Part shown: positions 25,725 through 33,209 of the stretch, one piece after another | Position numbering within the stretch: position 1 is the first letter of the stretch | Layout of the letters: every line of letters starts with the position of its first letter | NCBI GenBank assembly: GCA_015711855.1 | Contig: JACVJF010000014.1 | Location: 1-40,834 of the forward strand | Reading direction: 5' to 3' | Source of the DNA: Candidatus Solincola quzhuomuensis | Lineage (GTDB): Bacteria > Actinomycetota > Geothermincolia > Geothermincolales > RBG-13-55-18 | DNA: 40,834 nucleotides | Translations under genes and position numbers: made by a program | The notes under the pieces: model-generated | Seen by the model: the letters and a program-made list of their open reading frames with translations, nothing else | Databases searched by the model: none | What the model was told of the DNA's origin: nothing

Positions 25725-26662
25725 TTCCTTCCTCCTTGGTCGCTCTCGCGGTCGACGACTTTCCGCCCTTCCTTACCTTTATTTTCCATCAATTCCCTCG
25801 CCCGGTAGGAACTGCGTACCAGGGGAGCGGAGGCCACCGCGGGGATGCCCGCCTCCTCCGCCTCCTCCTTCAGTTCCGCGAACTCCTCCGGCGAGAGGAA
25901 CCTCTCCACTTCCAGCTGCTCCCTCCCGGGGCGCAGGTACTGGCCGATGGTGAGCATATCACAACCCACGGCGGCCAGGTCCCGGAAAAGTCTCCGCAGC
26001 TGCTCCCTGGTCTCGCCCAACCCCACCATTACCCCGCTCTTGGTCCGTACCCCGGGGTCGTACGTCCGGGCGAGCTCCAGCAATCTAAGGGACCTCCGAT
26101 AATCGGCACCGGGCCTCACCCGAGAATAGAGCTCCTTAACCGTCTCCAGGTTGTGATTCAGGACCTCCGGTCGTTCCTCCAGGACCAGCATCAAAGCTTC
26201 GGCATCTCCCCGGAAATCGGGTACCAGCAACTCGATCGTCGCCCCCGGGAGACGCTCGCGCAACTGCTGCGCCGTGGCGGCGAAATGCGAGGCGCCGCCG
26301 TCGGGCAGGTCGTCCCGGGTGACGCTGGTCACCACCACGTGGCTCAACTTCAGGGCGGCGGCCGCCCTGGCCACCCGCTCCGGCTCCTCCGGGTCCAGGG
26401 GTTGGGGAACCCCTTTGGGGACCCCACAGAAGGCGCAGTTCCTGGTACAGATACCACCCAAGATCATGAAGGTGGCCGTGCGCCTGGAAAAACATTCCAT
26501 ACGATTGGGGCACTTGGCGCTGCGACACACGGTGTTCAACCGGAGGTCTTCGAGGAGGGTCTCCACCTCTCGCAGATCGCTTCCGGCGAGGACGGGGTGG
26601 TAAAGCCACCGGGGCATGCGCGTCCGATAATGATCTCTCCCCGCTTCCGCCAACCTCGTCAT
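25718..26662 (-). CDS. lipA: Lipoyl synthase
   Basis: Radical-SAM enzyme that inserts two sulfurs into protein-bound octanoate. Both cluster sites are present: auxiliary C46, C51, C57 and radical-SAM C72, C76, C79 (CTRNCAFC). The C-terminal RSSYRA motif supplies the serine ligand of the auxiliary cluster. The length of 314 is normal. It overlaps the MetE-like gene upstream by 4 nt (ATGA) and acsE downstream by 7 nt. Inside a Wood-Ljungdahl operon the obvious user of lipoate is the glycine cleavage/synthase H protein, which exchanges one-carbon units with methylene-THF; no gcv gene or LipB/LplA is in the window, so that link is inference. Confidence 0.96.
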   Translation of the reverse strand: MTRLAEAGRDHYRTRMPRWLYHPVLAGSDLREVETLLEDLRLNTVCRSAKCPNRMECFSRRTATFMILGGICTRNCAFCGVPKGVPQPLDPEEPERVARAAAALKLSHVVVTSVTRDDLPDGGASHFAATAQQLRERLPGATIELLVPDFRGDAEALMLVLEERPEVLNHNLETVKELYSRVRPGADYRRSLRLLELARTYDPGVRTKSGVMVGLGETREQLRRLFRDLAAVGCDMLTIGQYLRPGREQLEVERFLSPEEFAELKEEAEEAGIPAVASAPLVRSSYRARELMENKGKEGRKVVDRESDQGGRKC

Positions 26663-27723
26663 GCGTTTTCCTCCGAGGAATCGCCGGCAGTCTTTCCGCG
26701 CAGGGCGGCGGAGACCTCTGCCGCCAGGCGGTAGGCCCTCTCCGCCCGCTCCTCGCTAACCCCCTCCAGCCCGCAGGAGGGGGTGATCATAACCCTTTCC
26801 CGCAGGAGGTCCTCGTCCACGCCGCGGGAGGCCAAAAGGGTCACCCCTTCCTCGAAACGACGCACCAGGTCCTCGACTTCCTCCCCGTCCACCGCGGCGG
26901 TGTTGGGAACCAGCCCCCAGGCCAGTATGCCGCCTCCCTCGAGGAAACGGTTGAGCTCCTCCGGGTAGAGGGCCAGACTATCCATGTATCCGTAGGCGTC
27001 GAAGCTCACCACGTCCAGTCCGGCCCGGAAGAGCAGCGTCCAGTCAGTGTTCCCGCAGCAGTGGGCCCCGGTCAGGCACCCCAAGCCCTCCACGCACCCC
27101 CGTATAGAATCCACTACCTGGTCGCGTCCTACGCTGACCAGGGCGGATCCCACCGATACAAGGTAGGGTTCGTCGAGAAAGATGAGCACCTCCTCGCAGG
27201 CCCCGGTATTCCGCAAAAATCCCTCCATCCAACGGGCTTTCAGATTGAGCAGCTTGACCATCACCTCGGCCATCTGGTCGTCGTAGAGGATGGGCCGTTT
27301 CCCGCGATCCAGAACCGCAAGACCGAAGCTGACCGGCCCGGTCACCTGTCCCTTCAAGAGAGGATACCTCCTCCCCTCCGCGGCCACCCTACGCCTCAGG
27401 GCATACAGCCCCGAGGCGTAATCCTCGCTTACGGCCGCCCATTCCAGGTCATCCTCCAAATAGGCCCTGAGGACCTCCTCCATCTCCGCCAGGAGGTCGC
27501 GACCGGTATCGCAGAACACCCTGCGGCCCGCCGGGTCCACCACCACGCCGGGAAGCCCCTCGCTGTATTGGGCGTACATGTTCTCACGGAAATCTCGCCT
27601 GGGGAGCTGCGGCCAGGCAGGTGCCTCCGTGAGGTGCCTGAGGGTAAGGGCACAGGCCTCCTCCGCGTCGCGATGGGGGAGGCTACCGATGGCCGTGGCC
27701 GTGAAAGACGGCCGGAAGGTCAA
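26659..27723 (-). CDS. MetE/UroD-superfamily protein, candidate short methionine synthase
   Basis: 354 residues, about half the size of classical MetE and close to a lone catalytic domain. It begins with TAIGSLPHRD and contains H221-x-C223 (HCCGNTDW), D242 and C317 (ITPSCGLEG), aligning with the zinc ligands H, C, E, C of MetE. Folate-independent 'core' methionine synthases of similar size take methyl groups from corrinoid proteins, in Dehalococcoides probably from the corrinoid iron-sulfur protein. The position between metF and acsE fits such a role, but a corrinoid methyltransferase of UroD type is also possible. The TTG start at 27723 has AGGAGG eight nt upstream. Confidence 0.7.
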   Translation of the reverse strand: MTFRPSFTATAIGSLPHRDAEEACALTLRHLTEAPAWPQLPRRDFRENMYAQYSEGLPGVVVDPAGRRVFCDTGRDLLAEMEEVLRAYLEDDLEWAAVSEDYASGLYALRRRVAAEGRRYPLLKGQVTGPVSFGLAVLDRGKRPILYDDQMAEVMVKLLNLKARWMEGFLRNTGACEEVLIFLDEPYLVSVGSALVSVGRDQVVDSIRGCVEGLGCLTGAHCCGNTDWTLLFRAGLDVVSFDAYGYMDSLALYPEELNRFLEGGGILAWGLVPNTAAVDGEEVEDLVRRFEEGVTLLASRGVDEDLLRERVMITPSCGLEGVSEERAERAYRLAAEVSAALRGKTAGDSSEENA

Positions 27724-27779
27724 TCCTCAGCCCTCCTCGTGGAATCCCCGGACCGGTTCCAAACCGCCCTTCCGATACC

Positions 27780-27813
27780 CCGCCTTGGTTGGGGGCACAT
27801 GTCCCCCCGGCGG
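27780..27813 (-). other. GC-rich two-part hairpin between metF and the MetE-like gene
   Basis: On the minus strand an outer stem CCGCC/GGCGG encloses an inner stem GGGGG/CCCCC with loop GACATGTG, about 60-90 nt before the start of the MetE-like gene. No T-tract follows. Its position in the leader could affect translation or transcript processing. I recognise no known riboswitch consensus. Confidence 0.35.
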
Positions 27814-27878
27814 CTATCGGAGATTCTCAATCAACCGCCCACAACGGCGGGGCGAGGCGGTCACGGGCTTTTTATCGA

Positions 27879-27903
27879 GGGGGAGGCAGCGATCGCCTCC
27901 CCC
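27879..27903 (-). other. Strong hairpin just after metF
   Basis: GGGGGAGGC and GCCTCCCCC form a 9-bp stem with a 7-nt loop, starting 8 nt after the metF stop codon. On the minus strand no U-run follows (TCGATAAAAAG), so it is not a classic terminator. It closely resembles the hairpin after acsB (30996-31021) in stem sequence and placement, suggesting a shared 3'-end processing, stability or attenuation function. Confidence 0.5.
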
Positions 27904-27910
27904 TTTCGCC

Positions 27911-28849
27911 TCACATCTTGGTGATGTCCACCCCGGCTTCTTCCAGTATCCGGGGGACCACCGACTCCTTGCCGATGGCCATGATGTGCACGCCGTCGCA
28001 CAGCTTCTCGTCGATGCACTGGCGGATCTGGCGGGCCATGATGCGTATGCCGGTAGCGAGCCTCTCCTCCTTGGGAGCGTCCTCCATCTCCCGCGCCAGG
28101 GATTCCGGCACGAAGACGCCGGGGACGTTGGCGTTCATGTACTTGATCTGTCCGGGGCTGGTGAGGAGCACCAGGCCGCAGCATATATACACCTTGTCAC
28201 TGATCTTGCGCGCCTTCTCCATGAAGCGCTTGAAGTTGTCCATGTCGTATACGGCCTGGGTCTGGAACCATTGTGCCCCGGCCTCGATCTTTTTCTCGAA
28301 CTTGAGCATCTGGGGCTCGATGGGCACGGCTTCAGGGGTGACGATGGCCCCTTTGAAGAACTTTACTCCGCCCTTGAGCTCGTTGCCCCCGGAATCGCGG
28401 CCTTCCTCCATGTTGCGGATGAGCTGCAGGAGCTGCACCGATTCCAGGTCGAAGACCGCCTTGGCCTCCTTGTGGTCGCCCACGGGGATGGAGTCTCCGG
28501 TGAGGCAGAGCACGCTGCGGATGCCCCGAGTGTAGGCGAAGAGCAGGTCGGCCTCTATGGCCAGGCGGTTGCGGTCCCGACAGGTCACCTGTAGGTTGGG
28601 TTCTCCGCCCAGTTCCTTGATGAGTATGGCCGTCCCCAGGGAGGGGTAGCGCATCACCGAGGACTGGTTGTCGGTGATGTTCATGGCGTGTACCTTGTCC
28701 TTGAGCAGGTTGATGTGCTCGATCATCTCGTCGATGTCCGTGCCCTTGGGAGGCCCGATCTCCCCGGTGACCAGGAACTTTCCGGATTCGAGTATCTCCT
28801 GTATGGAGGGCTTGGCATGTTCCTTGATGAGCACTGTCATCTCACTCAC
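27911..28849 (-). CDS. metF: Methylenetetrahydrofolate reductase
   Basis: MetF reduces methylene-THF to methyl-THF on a flavin. TIM-barrel family features include the N-terminal VTGEIGPPKGTD, the conserved VTCRDRNRLAIEADLL, VLCLTGDSIPVGDH and, near residue 190, AGAQWFQTQAVYD. At 312 residues it is the normal bacterial size. The first possible start is GTG at 28849, overlapping metV by 8 nt. An ATG at 28840 just after the metV stop, with GGGGGGTGAG upstream, is an equally good choice. It pairs with MetV in the MetVF complex of acetogens. No HdrABC, RnfC2 or NADH subunit lies beside it, so its electron donor is not evident. Confidence 0.95.
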   Translation of the reverse strand: MSEMTVLIKEHAKPSIQEILESGKFLVTGEIGPPKGTDIDEMIEHINLLKDKVHAMNITDNQSSVMRYPSLGTAILIKELGGEPNLQVTCRDRNRLAIEADLLFAYTRGIRSVLCLTGDSIPVGDHKEAKAVFDLESVQLLQLIRNMEEGRDSGGNELKGGVKFFKGAIVTPEAVPIEPQMLKFEKKIEAGAQWFQTQAVYDMDNFKRFMEKARKISDKVYICCGLVLLTSPGQIKYMNANVPGVFVPESLAREMEDAPKEERLATGIRIMARQIRQCIDEKLCDGVHIMAIGKESVVPRILEEAGVDITKM

Positions 28850-29507
28850 CCCCCTCGCCCTTCTTCTCGAAGATCACTCGTCCGGGCTTCATGTTGGCTT
28901 GCCAGTTCTTGAGACCGTAGATCTTGCGGAAGCGGTCCAGTTTCCCCATCTTCTCCAGCTGGTTGTAGATGAGGGTCCAGCCGCAATCCTTCTCCTTGCT
29001 GGTCTCGCACTTGCCCTCGTCCGTGCCCCCGCAGGGCCCGTTGAGGATGCCCTTGTGGCAGCGGGTCACTGGGCAGATGGCCCCGAAGTCCTCCAAGACG
29101 CACTCCCCGCACAGGGAGCACTTCTCCACGAAATGCCCGTGGCGCTGGATGTTGCCCAGGAAGACGGTGTTGCAGGCGGGATGGACCGACTTTTCCGTGG
29201 CCTCGCGTACCGACTGCACGCCGGCGCCGCAGCACATGACCAGGAAACCGTCGGCGGCCTCCACGGCCTCCTTGTTCTCCCGGAACTTGCGCTTGGTGTT
29301 CAGCTCGTGGCATACCTCCTCGTACACCACGGTCCCGGTGACCGTCTTGCCCTCGGCCTCCAGCTTGGCCTTCATCTCGGCCACCTGCTCCTCGCCGCCC
29401 GTCTCGCAGGTGGTGGCGCAGGAACCGCAGCCGACGATGAAGACCTTGTCCTCGCCCTCGAGTTCCTTGAGCACCTCCTCGAAGGGCTTCGACGTGGTGA
29501 TGATCAT
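28842..29507 (-). CDS. metV: MetV, zinc-finger subunit of methylene-THF reductase
   Basis: 221 residues with the cysteine-rich MetV pattern: VGCGSCATTCETGG at the N-terminus, a central CCGAGVQSV, and then a cluster region CSLCGECVLEDFGAICPVTRC followed by GPCGGTDEGKCE, expected to bind iron-sulfur and/or zinc. In Moorella and other acetogens MetV forms a complex with MetF and is needed for reduction with low-potential donors. The ATG at 29507 has GGAGGAGG ten nt upstream. It lies 82 nt downstream of acsC and overlaps metF. Confidence 0.93.
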   Translation of the reverse strand: MIITTSKPFEEVLKELEGEDKVFIVGCGSCATTCETGGEEQVAEMKAKLEAEGKTVTGTVVYEEVCHELNTKRKFRENKEAVEAADGFLVMCCGAGVQSVREATEKSVHPACNTVFLGNIQRHGHFVEKCSLCGECVLEDFGAICPVTRCHKGILNGPCGGTDEGKCETSKEKDCGWTLIYNQLEKMGKLDRFRKIYGLKNWQANMKPGRVIFEKKGEGGE

Positions 29508-29589
29508 CTTATGCGTTCCTCCTCCGTCGTCCGTATCTTACCGCATGTCTTATCTCCAACCCGCAGTGTTCGCTCCCTCCTACCCTGAT

Positions 29590-30939
29590 TCAGGTGGTGG
29601 AGAACTGGCGCAGGAATGCGGGTATGTCCGCGGCTTCCCTGGTCCCGATGACGATCTCCCAGTCGGGGAGCTCTTCCTCCAATTCCCCGGATATCTGAGC
29701 CACGTAGCCGGGTATGATCAGCTTGCGGTGCTTTACCTTGTCGGCAATCCCCGAGGTGTTGATGAACTTGGCGATGGTCTCGGGCACGAACTTTCCCGCT
29801 GCCCAGGCGGTGAGCACCGACTGGCCGTCCACGTCCACCACGCCCAACCAAGCCGGGATCTTGCTCCCCTCGATCTCCCCGGAGACGATGAAGTAGGTCA
29901 GGGAGAAGTTGGTGGTCACCAGCACCGGGCTGTTCTCGTCGGGGTTGCCGATCTCGTAGAACTTGGAATCCACGGCCATGGGGCGCTGGGGATCGGTGTA
30001 GATGTTGAGCGTGAGCACCAGCAGCGGATACATCCTCCACTGTTCGGCATGGGAGAGGATGACTATCCCGCCGTACTTGCAGATGTACATGGCCGCGAGC
30101 GCCGTCTCGTAGAGATCGTCGTCGGTCTCCTCGCAGGGGAAGGTGATGGTGGGGAAGCCGAAGGGGGCGAATTTCTGGTTGAGCGCCGCTCTCCGGATGG
30201 CCACCAGGTCCTTGAAGGTCTCCTTGGGCTTGCGCGGCGAGGGGTCCAGGATCAGGTCCTTGAGTCCCATACCGACGAGCTTTTCGGAGAGCTCTGCCAA
30301 CTTGTCCAGATCGTCGGCCTTAACCGCCAGGGGGAGGTCCTTCTCCTTGGCCAAGGCTCCCATGGCCTCCACGTTGGCCTCGGTGGCTGCGTAGAGGAGC
30401 GGTCGGGAATCGCCGGCCACCTCGAGGGCGGCCTTCATGACCTCCACGTCCTCGGTCATGAGGATGAGGGGCTTGGAGGTGGCGCCCTTCACCTTCTCCA
30501 CCAGGGCCTTGAACTTGGCGGCGTCGCCGGAAGCGCATTTCACGGCGACGGTTCCCACCTTGAGGATGACGCCCACGCGTTCGTGTTCACACTCCTTGGC
30601 CTGCTTGAGCAGCTCGTCCACCTTGGCGTCGTCCATGTCGTCGCTAACCAGCACCCCCAGGACCGTGGGGTTGAAGAAGGTCTTCTCGTGGCGGAAGAGG
30701 ACCAGTTCCTCCCCCACCTTGAAGGCCTCGTCGCCCACCCCGATGGTGACCCCCCGGATGGGCGGGGCGGCGGCCTCGGCCAGCTCGGCTCGCACCTCGT
30801 CGGTCACGTAGGGACAGTCATCGAGGTTGGCCTGCCCGGCGGCCAGCTTCATGGCGAAGGCCAGGCAGGTAGGGAACCCGCATTCCTTGCAGTTGGTCTT
30901 GGGTAGCTTCTTGAAGATATCCAAGCCCGAAAGTCCCAT
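29590..30939 (-). CDS. acsC: Corrinoid iron-sulfur protein large subunit
   Basis: 449 residues. The N-terminal [4Fe-4S] domain has C17-x2-C20-x4-C25 and C42 (TNCKECGFPTC, then DDCPY), the low-potential cluster used to reactivate cobalt. A TIM barrel follows, with LILDPSPRKPKETFKDLVAIRRAAL, and then a C-terminal corrinoid-binding domain. AcsC with AcsD carries the methyl group between AcsE and AcsB. The ATG at 30939 has AAGGAG six nt upstream. It is preceded by the GGGGGAGGG hairpin after acsB. Confidence 0.97.
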   Translation of the reverse strand: MGLSGLDIFKKLPKTNCKECGFPTCLAFAMKLAAGQANLDDCPYVTDEVRAELAEAAAPPIRGVTIGVGDEAFKVGEELVLFRHEKTFFNPTVLGVLVSDDMDDAKVDELLKQAKECEHERVGVILKVGTVAVKCASGDAAKFKALVEKVKGATSKPLILMTEDVEVMKAALEVAGDSRPLLYAATEANVEAMGALAKEKDLPLAVKADDLDKLAELSEKLVGMGLKDLILDPSPRKPKETFKDLVAIRRAALNQKFAPFGFPTITFPCEETDDDLYETALAAMYICKYGGIVILSHAEQWRMYPLLVLTLNIYTDPQRPMAVDSKFYEIGNPDENSPVLVTTNFSLTYFIVSGEIEGSKIPAWLGVVDVDGQSVLTAWAAGKFVPETIAKFINTSGIADKVKHRKLIIPGYVAQISGELEEELPDWEIVIGTREAADIPAFLRQFSTT

Positions 30940-30995
30940 CTCTAACTCCTTCCTACTAAATCAGCGGTCCTCCCACCTGTTGTATATCCGGTAAA

Positions 30996-31021
30996 GGGGG
31001 AGGGTGCGGTGCCCCTCCCCC
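30996..31021 (-). terminator. GC-rich hairpin after acsB, weak or partial terminator
   Basis: GGGGGAGGG and CCCTCCCCC form a 9-bp stem with an 8-nt loop, beginning 7 nt after the acsB stop codon. Only TTT follows on the minus strand, so termination would be partial at best. A near-identical stem follows metF. It may set the ratio between cooS-acsB and acsC transcripts or protect the 3' end. Confidence 0.45.
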
Positions 31022-31028
31022 CTCATGC

Positions 31029-33209
31029 CTACATGAGCATGGGCTCCATGGTCAGAGCGGGATGGCCCACCTGCTCCAGCCAGGGAAGGATCTCCTCCTC
31101 GGTGGTGCCCACGTCCTCGTCGGCGATCTTGTTGATGAAGTCGGGGTCGCCGATCTCCTCGCAGCGCTTCTGAAGCTGTTCCTTAAGGGTCTCCTTGAGC
31201 TCCTTGGGCATCCACACGATGCGCTGGAATCCTCCGTCGGCGGAGATGAACTTCTTGGAGGTGATGTACACCTTCCCGATGCCGATGAAGCCCGGCGTCT
31301 GCTGACCGCCGCCCACGGAGTTGGCCAGGGTGGAGAAGGTCATACCGCAGGGGGTCATGCCCTTGTGCTCGCGGTTGACGATCATCACCCCGTTGCACAT
31401 GGGTAGGAAGGCCACGATGCACTCGAAGCAACCGCAGGAGGTCATAGGGTCCTCCATCATGGAGTACATGGTCACTCGCTGCGTGTTGCCGCCGGACTTC
31501 TCCTTGACGAACTCGTTGATGGAGGGCCATACGCCCTTTACCGGGTCCTCCACGTCGCCCTTCTTCACCGGCTGGTTGGGGCCCGTGGGATCGATCTCGT
31601 AGGCCGCTTTTCCATCCAGCCAGTTGTAGGCCCCGCACAGCCCCAGTCTCTCCGGGGAGATGATGCATACGTGCGTGGGGGCGAAGGACTGGCACAGGGT
31701 GCAGGAGTAGAAGGTGTCCACCGACTCGTCGGTCATGCCCGCCGTCTTCTCGTCGCGGTAACGGTAGGCCTGACGGGCGATGGCCAGCCACTTCTCCACG
31801 TCCTCGAGGTTGGTGTAGATGGTCACCTGCACCTTGTCCACGATGGAGGGGAAGTCGTTGAGCAGCTTGGCGTGGATGATCTCGCCGTAGTGGCGGATCT
31901 TGAACCCCTTGGCCTGGGCCTTCTTGCTGATGCGCGTCCAGACGATGTCGCGCTGGCCCATGTGCCAGATGCCCTCGGCTCCGTTGATGAGGTGGTGTAT
32001 TTGGCGCTCCAGGATGGACTCGAAGTCCTCCTGCATCTTGCGCCCGGCCACCTCCACCACTATGCCCAAGGGAAGGGCGCCGCCCTCCTCGACGTCGTCG
32101 ATCTCCGGGCCGACCACCTCGATCTTCCCGTCGGTGACCTCGTCCATCTCCCGCATGCGCACGTACTCGAAGGCCGGGGTGATGTTCCCGCCGAACTGCA
32201 CGTACATGTCGTCCTTGCGGATGACCTCGCCCTCGAAAGCGGGGCCGTAGGCCATGGGGATGGGGATCTCGGTGATCTGGATCTTGAGGCCGCGCACCTC
32301 CACGCACTTCTGGACGATCTCCTCCTCCGGCACGCCGCCCACCACGTGCTCGTAGGTGCACACGCCGGTGGGCAGGATATCCGGGATGGGGGTGTTGGCG
32401 ATGGTGGGGAACCCGTAGTTGATGGCCCCCGCGGCGTAGGCGTATTTCTGCTCGTCCACGTAGTCCAGGGCCAGGACGAAGGCGAAGATGCGGTTCTTGT
32501 TGTAACGCAGCACCTTCTTGAAGTCACCCGGCTGGGCGCCCCCGAAGGACATGGCGGCGCGGGCGGCGAAGCCCAGGGAGTAGACCGCCGAGGACATCTC
32601 CTTGCCGTAAGGCACGATGCGGGTGTCCCATCCCAGCTGGCGGTCCACCTGCTGCAGCTGCTCGGCGATGGATACCCCGTCCACGTGCCCGGAGATCCAC
32701 ACGTATAGGTTCTTCTCCAAAAGCTCCACCACTATCCTATCCGCCATCTCCGGGGTGGAGGCCCGGCCCACCAAAGCGCAGAATCCCGGGGCCGTGCCGT
32801 CCACGAACTCCACCCCGCGCTCGCGCATGATGACGTCGTCGGCCGCCCCCAGCCAGAGGTCATCCACCGGGGGGTTGGTGGCGTACTTGCAACCCTCGAT
32901 GATCTCCCCGGCGAAGAGGGTGGCCACCCCGGCGTCCAGGGCATGTCCCAGGTAGGGCACCCAGTGCCTTTGTTTTGGTACCGGCGGCAGGAGGTCCTTG
33001 GCGTATTCCAGGACCTTGTCCATGTCCTCCAACTTTTGCACCGGGATGCCCGTGAGGGCGTAGATGATGGGTAGGTAGTAACCGGTGTTGGGGAACTCCA
33101 CCTTCGCGGTGGCGCCGACGGCCTCCTTGGTCTCGGCGAGCATGCGCTCGGCCTCGGCCACCTCCTTGTGGGCCCCTTTGATGGCTGCGGCAGCGATAAT
33201 CCTACTCAT
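31029..33209 (-). CDS. acsB: CO-methylating acetyl-CoA synthase
   Basis: 726 residues, the full bacterial AcsB length with the N-terminal CODH-interacting domain that archaeal CdhC lacks. The A-cluster ligands are C503, C506, C515 and C525 for the [4Fe-4S] centre and C592-G593-C594 for nickel. The spacing is identical to the Moorella enzyme (506, 509, 518, 528, 595-597). It makes acetyl-CoA from CO, CoA and the methyl group on AcsCD. The ATG shares one base with the cooS stop (TGATG), so the two partners are translationally coupled, consistent with a CODH/ACS complex with an internal CO channel. Confidence 0.98.
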   Translation of the reverse strand: MSRIIAAAAIKGAHKEVAEAERMLAETKEAVGATAKVEFPNTGYYLPIIYALTGIPVQKLEDMDKVLEYAKDLLPPVPKQRHWVPYLGHALDAGVATLFAGEIIEGCKYATNPPVDDLWLGAADDVIMRERGVEFVDGTAPGFCALVGRASTPEMADRIVVELLEKNLYVWISGHVDGVSIAEQLQQVDRQLGWDTRIVPYGKEMSSAVYSLGFAARAAMSFGGAQPGDFKKVLRYNKNRIFAFVLALDYVDEQKYAYAAGAINYGFPTIANTPIPDILPTGVCTYEHVVGGVPEEEIVQKCVEVRGLKIQITEIPIPMAYGPAFEGEVIRKDDMYVQFGGNITPAFEYVRMREMDEVTDGKIEVVGPEIDDVEEGGALPLGIVVEVAGRKMQEDFESILERQIHHLINGAEGIWHMGQRDIVWTRISKKAQAKGFKIRHYGEIIHAKLLNDFPSIVDKVQVTIYTNLEDVEKWLAIARQAYRYRDEKTAGMTDESVDTFYSCTLCQSFAPTHVCIISPERLGLCGAYNWLDGKAAYEIDPTGPNQPVKKGDVEDPVKGVWPSINEFVKEKSGGNTQRVTMYSMMEDPMTSCGCFECIVAFLPMCNGVMIVNREHKGMTPCGMTFSTLANSVGGGQQTPGFIGIGKVYITSKKFISADGGFQRIVWMPKELKETLKEQLQKRCEEIGDPDFINKIADEDVGTTEEEILPWLEQVGHPALTMEPMLM

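Noticed and set aside
27724-27910. Cobalamin, SAM or SAH riboswitch before the MetE-like gene
   Set aside because: The gap is structured, and CGAGGAGGGCTG looks slightly SAH-riboswitch-like, but no B12 box, SAM-I core or matching SAH pairing is present; the AGGAGG there serves as the ribosome site.
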